Source of the DNA: Salipiger thiooxidans
Lineage (GTDB): Bacteria; Pseudomonadota; Alphaproteobacteria; Rhodobacterales; Rhodobacteraceae
DNA: 64,000 nt
Direction: 5' to 3'
NCBI RefSeq assembly: GCF_900102075.1
Contig: NZ_FNAV01000009.1
Coordinates: forward strand, 62,001-126,000
In this document: one piece after another, positions 63,580 to 64,000 of the stretch
Layout of the letters: the number at the start of each line of letters is the position of its first letter
Position numbering within the stretch: position 1 is the stretch's first letter
Translations under genes and position numbers: made by a program
Notes under the pieces: model-generated
The model's database searches: none
Told to the model about the DNA's origin: nothing
Seen by the model: only the letters and a program-made list of their open reading frames with translations

Positions 63580-64000
63580 TCAGCCCCCCAGCGCGGTGTA
63601 GGACATGTTCTGGAACATTCCCCAGAGCGCGGTGACGAAGATCGAGAGCATCCCGATGACCTGGATCCAGAAGCGGTGCGACGACAGCTTCTTCCACAGG
63701 TCCGGGCCGTAGAGCGCCTCGCCCCGGATGCGGGCGGCGGTGGCGACGCTGAGCAGCCCCACCAGCGACATCGGGAAGGCCAGCAGGAAGAGCGCCTGCG
63801 ACAGCTCGATGCGGTAGACGAAGCCCGAGACGGCGAGCGCCGAAAGCAGCGCAGAGCCGATGGCGACGGCCCAGAGGCCGGTCTCCTCGGCGATGTAGAG
63901 CAGACGGTTCACGTTGATACGGACCACGTCCTCGAGATCCCGCGCCGCCTGCCCGCCGTGGCGCCGGGCGCGGCCCACCATGTCGAAGGGAACGCCGATG
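63580..64000 (-). CDS. uncharacterised membrane protein (partial, N-terminus outside window)
   Basis: The open frame runs off the right edge, so the N-terminus is missing; 139 codons plus the stop are visible. It shows three or four hydrophobic segments: LWAVAIGSALLSALAVSGFV, ALFLLAFPMSLVGLLSVA, and FWIQVIGMLSIFVTALWGMF near the C-terminus. The region upstream of these is charged (RARRHGGQAARDLEDVVRIN). I do not recognise a family. It lies 53 nt upstream of mfd on the same strand and may be co-transcribed. Confidence 0.65.
   Translation of the reverse strand, partial: IGVPFDMVGRARRHGGQAARDLEDVVRINVNRLLYIAEETGLWAVAIGSALLSALAVSGFVYRIELSQALFLLAFPMSLVGLLSVATAARIRGEALYGPDLWKKLSSHRFWIQVIGMLSIFVTALWGMFQNMSYTALGG

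Overview
The window is ordinary high-GC chromosomal backbone of an alphaproteobacterium, most probably a marine Rhodobacteraceae (roseobacter group). This rests on gene content and order rather than a database search: a zwf-pgl-pgi operon, a TrgA-TrgB-CysK tellurite-resistance cluster as described in Rhodobacter, glnB-glnA, an lptF-lptG-lptD-surA-pdxA-rsmA chain, and the DUF4167, DUF1499 and DUF3445 proteins typical of the group. Coding density is high, with many ATGA/GTGA stop-start overlaps. I see no tRNA, rRNA, CRISPR array, insertion sequence, prophage or defence island.

Layout. 1-3506 (minus): zwf, pgl and pgi, the entry to the Entner-Doudoroff and pentose phosphate routes, with a LacI-family-type operator just upstream of zwf. 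3742-9758: a nucleoside hydrolase with a GNAT acetyltransferase, a frameshifted small OmdA-like gene, SelO protein AMPylator, two EamA-type transporters and a TerB-like protein. 9784-15672 (minus): trgA, trgB, cysK, an MscS-type channel and an AlaX editing protein, an apparent five-gene operon. 15820-21887 (minus): photolyase, a class-V aminotransferase-fold enzyme, a BCCT compatible-solute transporter with a UspA gene upstream, a collapsed acrylyl-CoA-reductase relic and a DinB protein. 21888-25714: decayed GntR start, regulatory palindromes, then a complete TRAP transporter (P-Q-M).

25819-36711: bifunctional NAD(P)HX repair enzyme, glnB-glnA, a MltB-type transglycosylase, an unknown membrane-anchored protein, a DUF3445 haem oxygenase-like protein, BioY, an aminotransferase with a TfoX C-terminal-domain protein, Pmp3/YqaE with DUF4112, and Ndk. 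36909-42189: ABC-F ATPase, MarC, a membrane-anchored retropepsin-like protease, HolC and PepA. 42317-49800: the LPS export and outer-membrane biogenesis chain running into pdxA and rsmA. 50089-64000: DUF4167, prmC-prfA, DUF1499, agmatinase with two tandem M20 amidohydrolases, MazG, an orphan iron-type binding protein, an EEP-family nuclease, Mfd and an incomplete membrane protein.

The most interesting material is not a large new system. It is a set of small decayed or frameshifted genes (5140-5414, 21069-21293, 21989-22186, 33004-33314), several perfect or near-perfect palindromes in promoter regions, and two suggestive gene groupings (trgAB-cysK-mscS-alaX; agmatinase plus twin M20 hydrolases).
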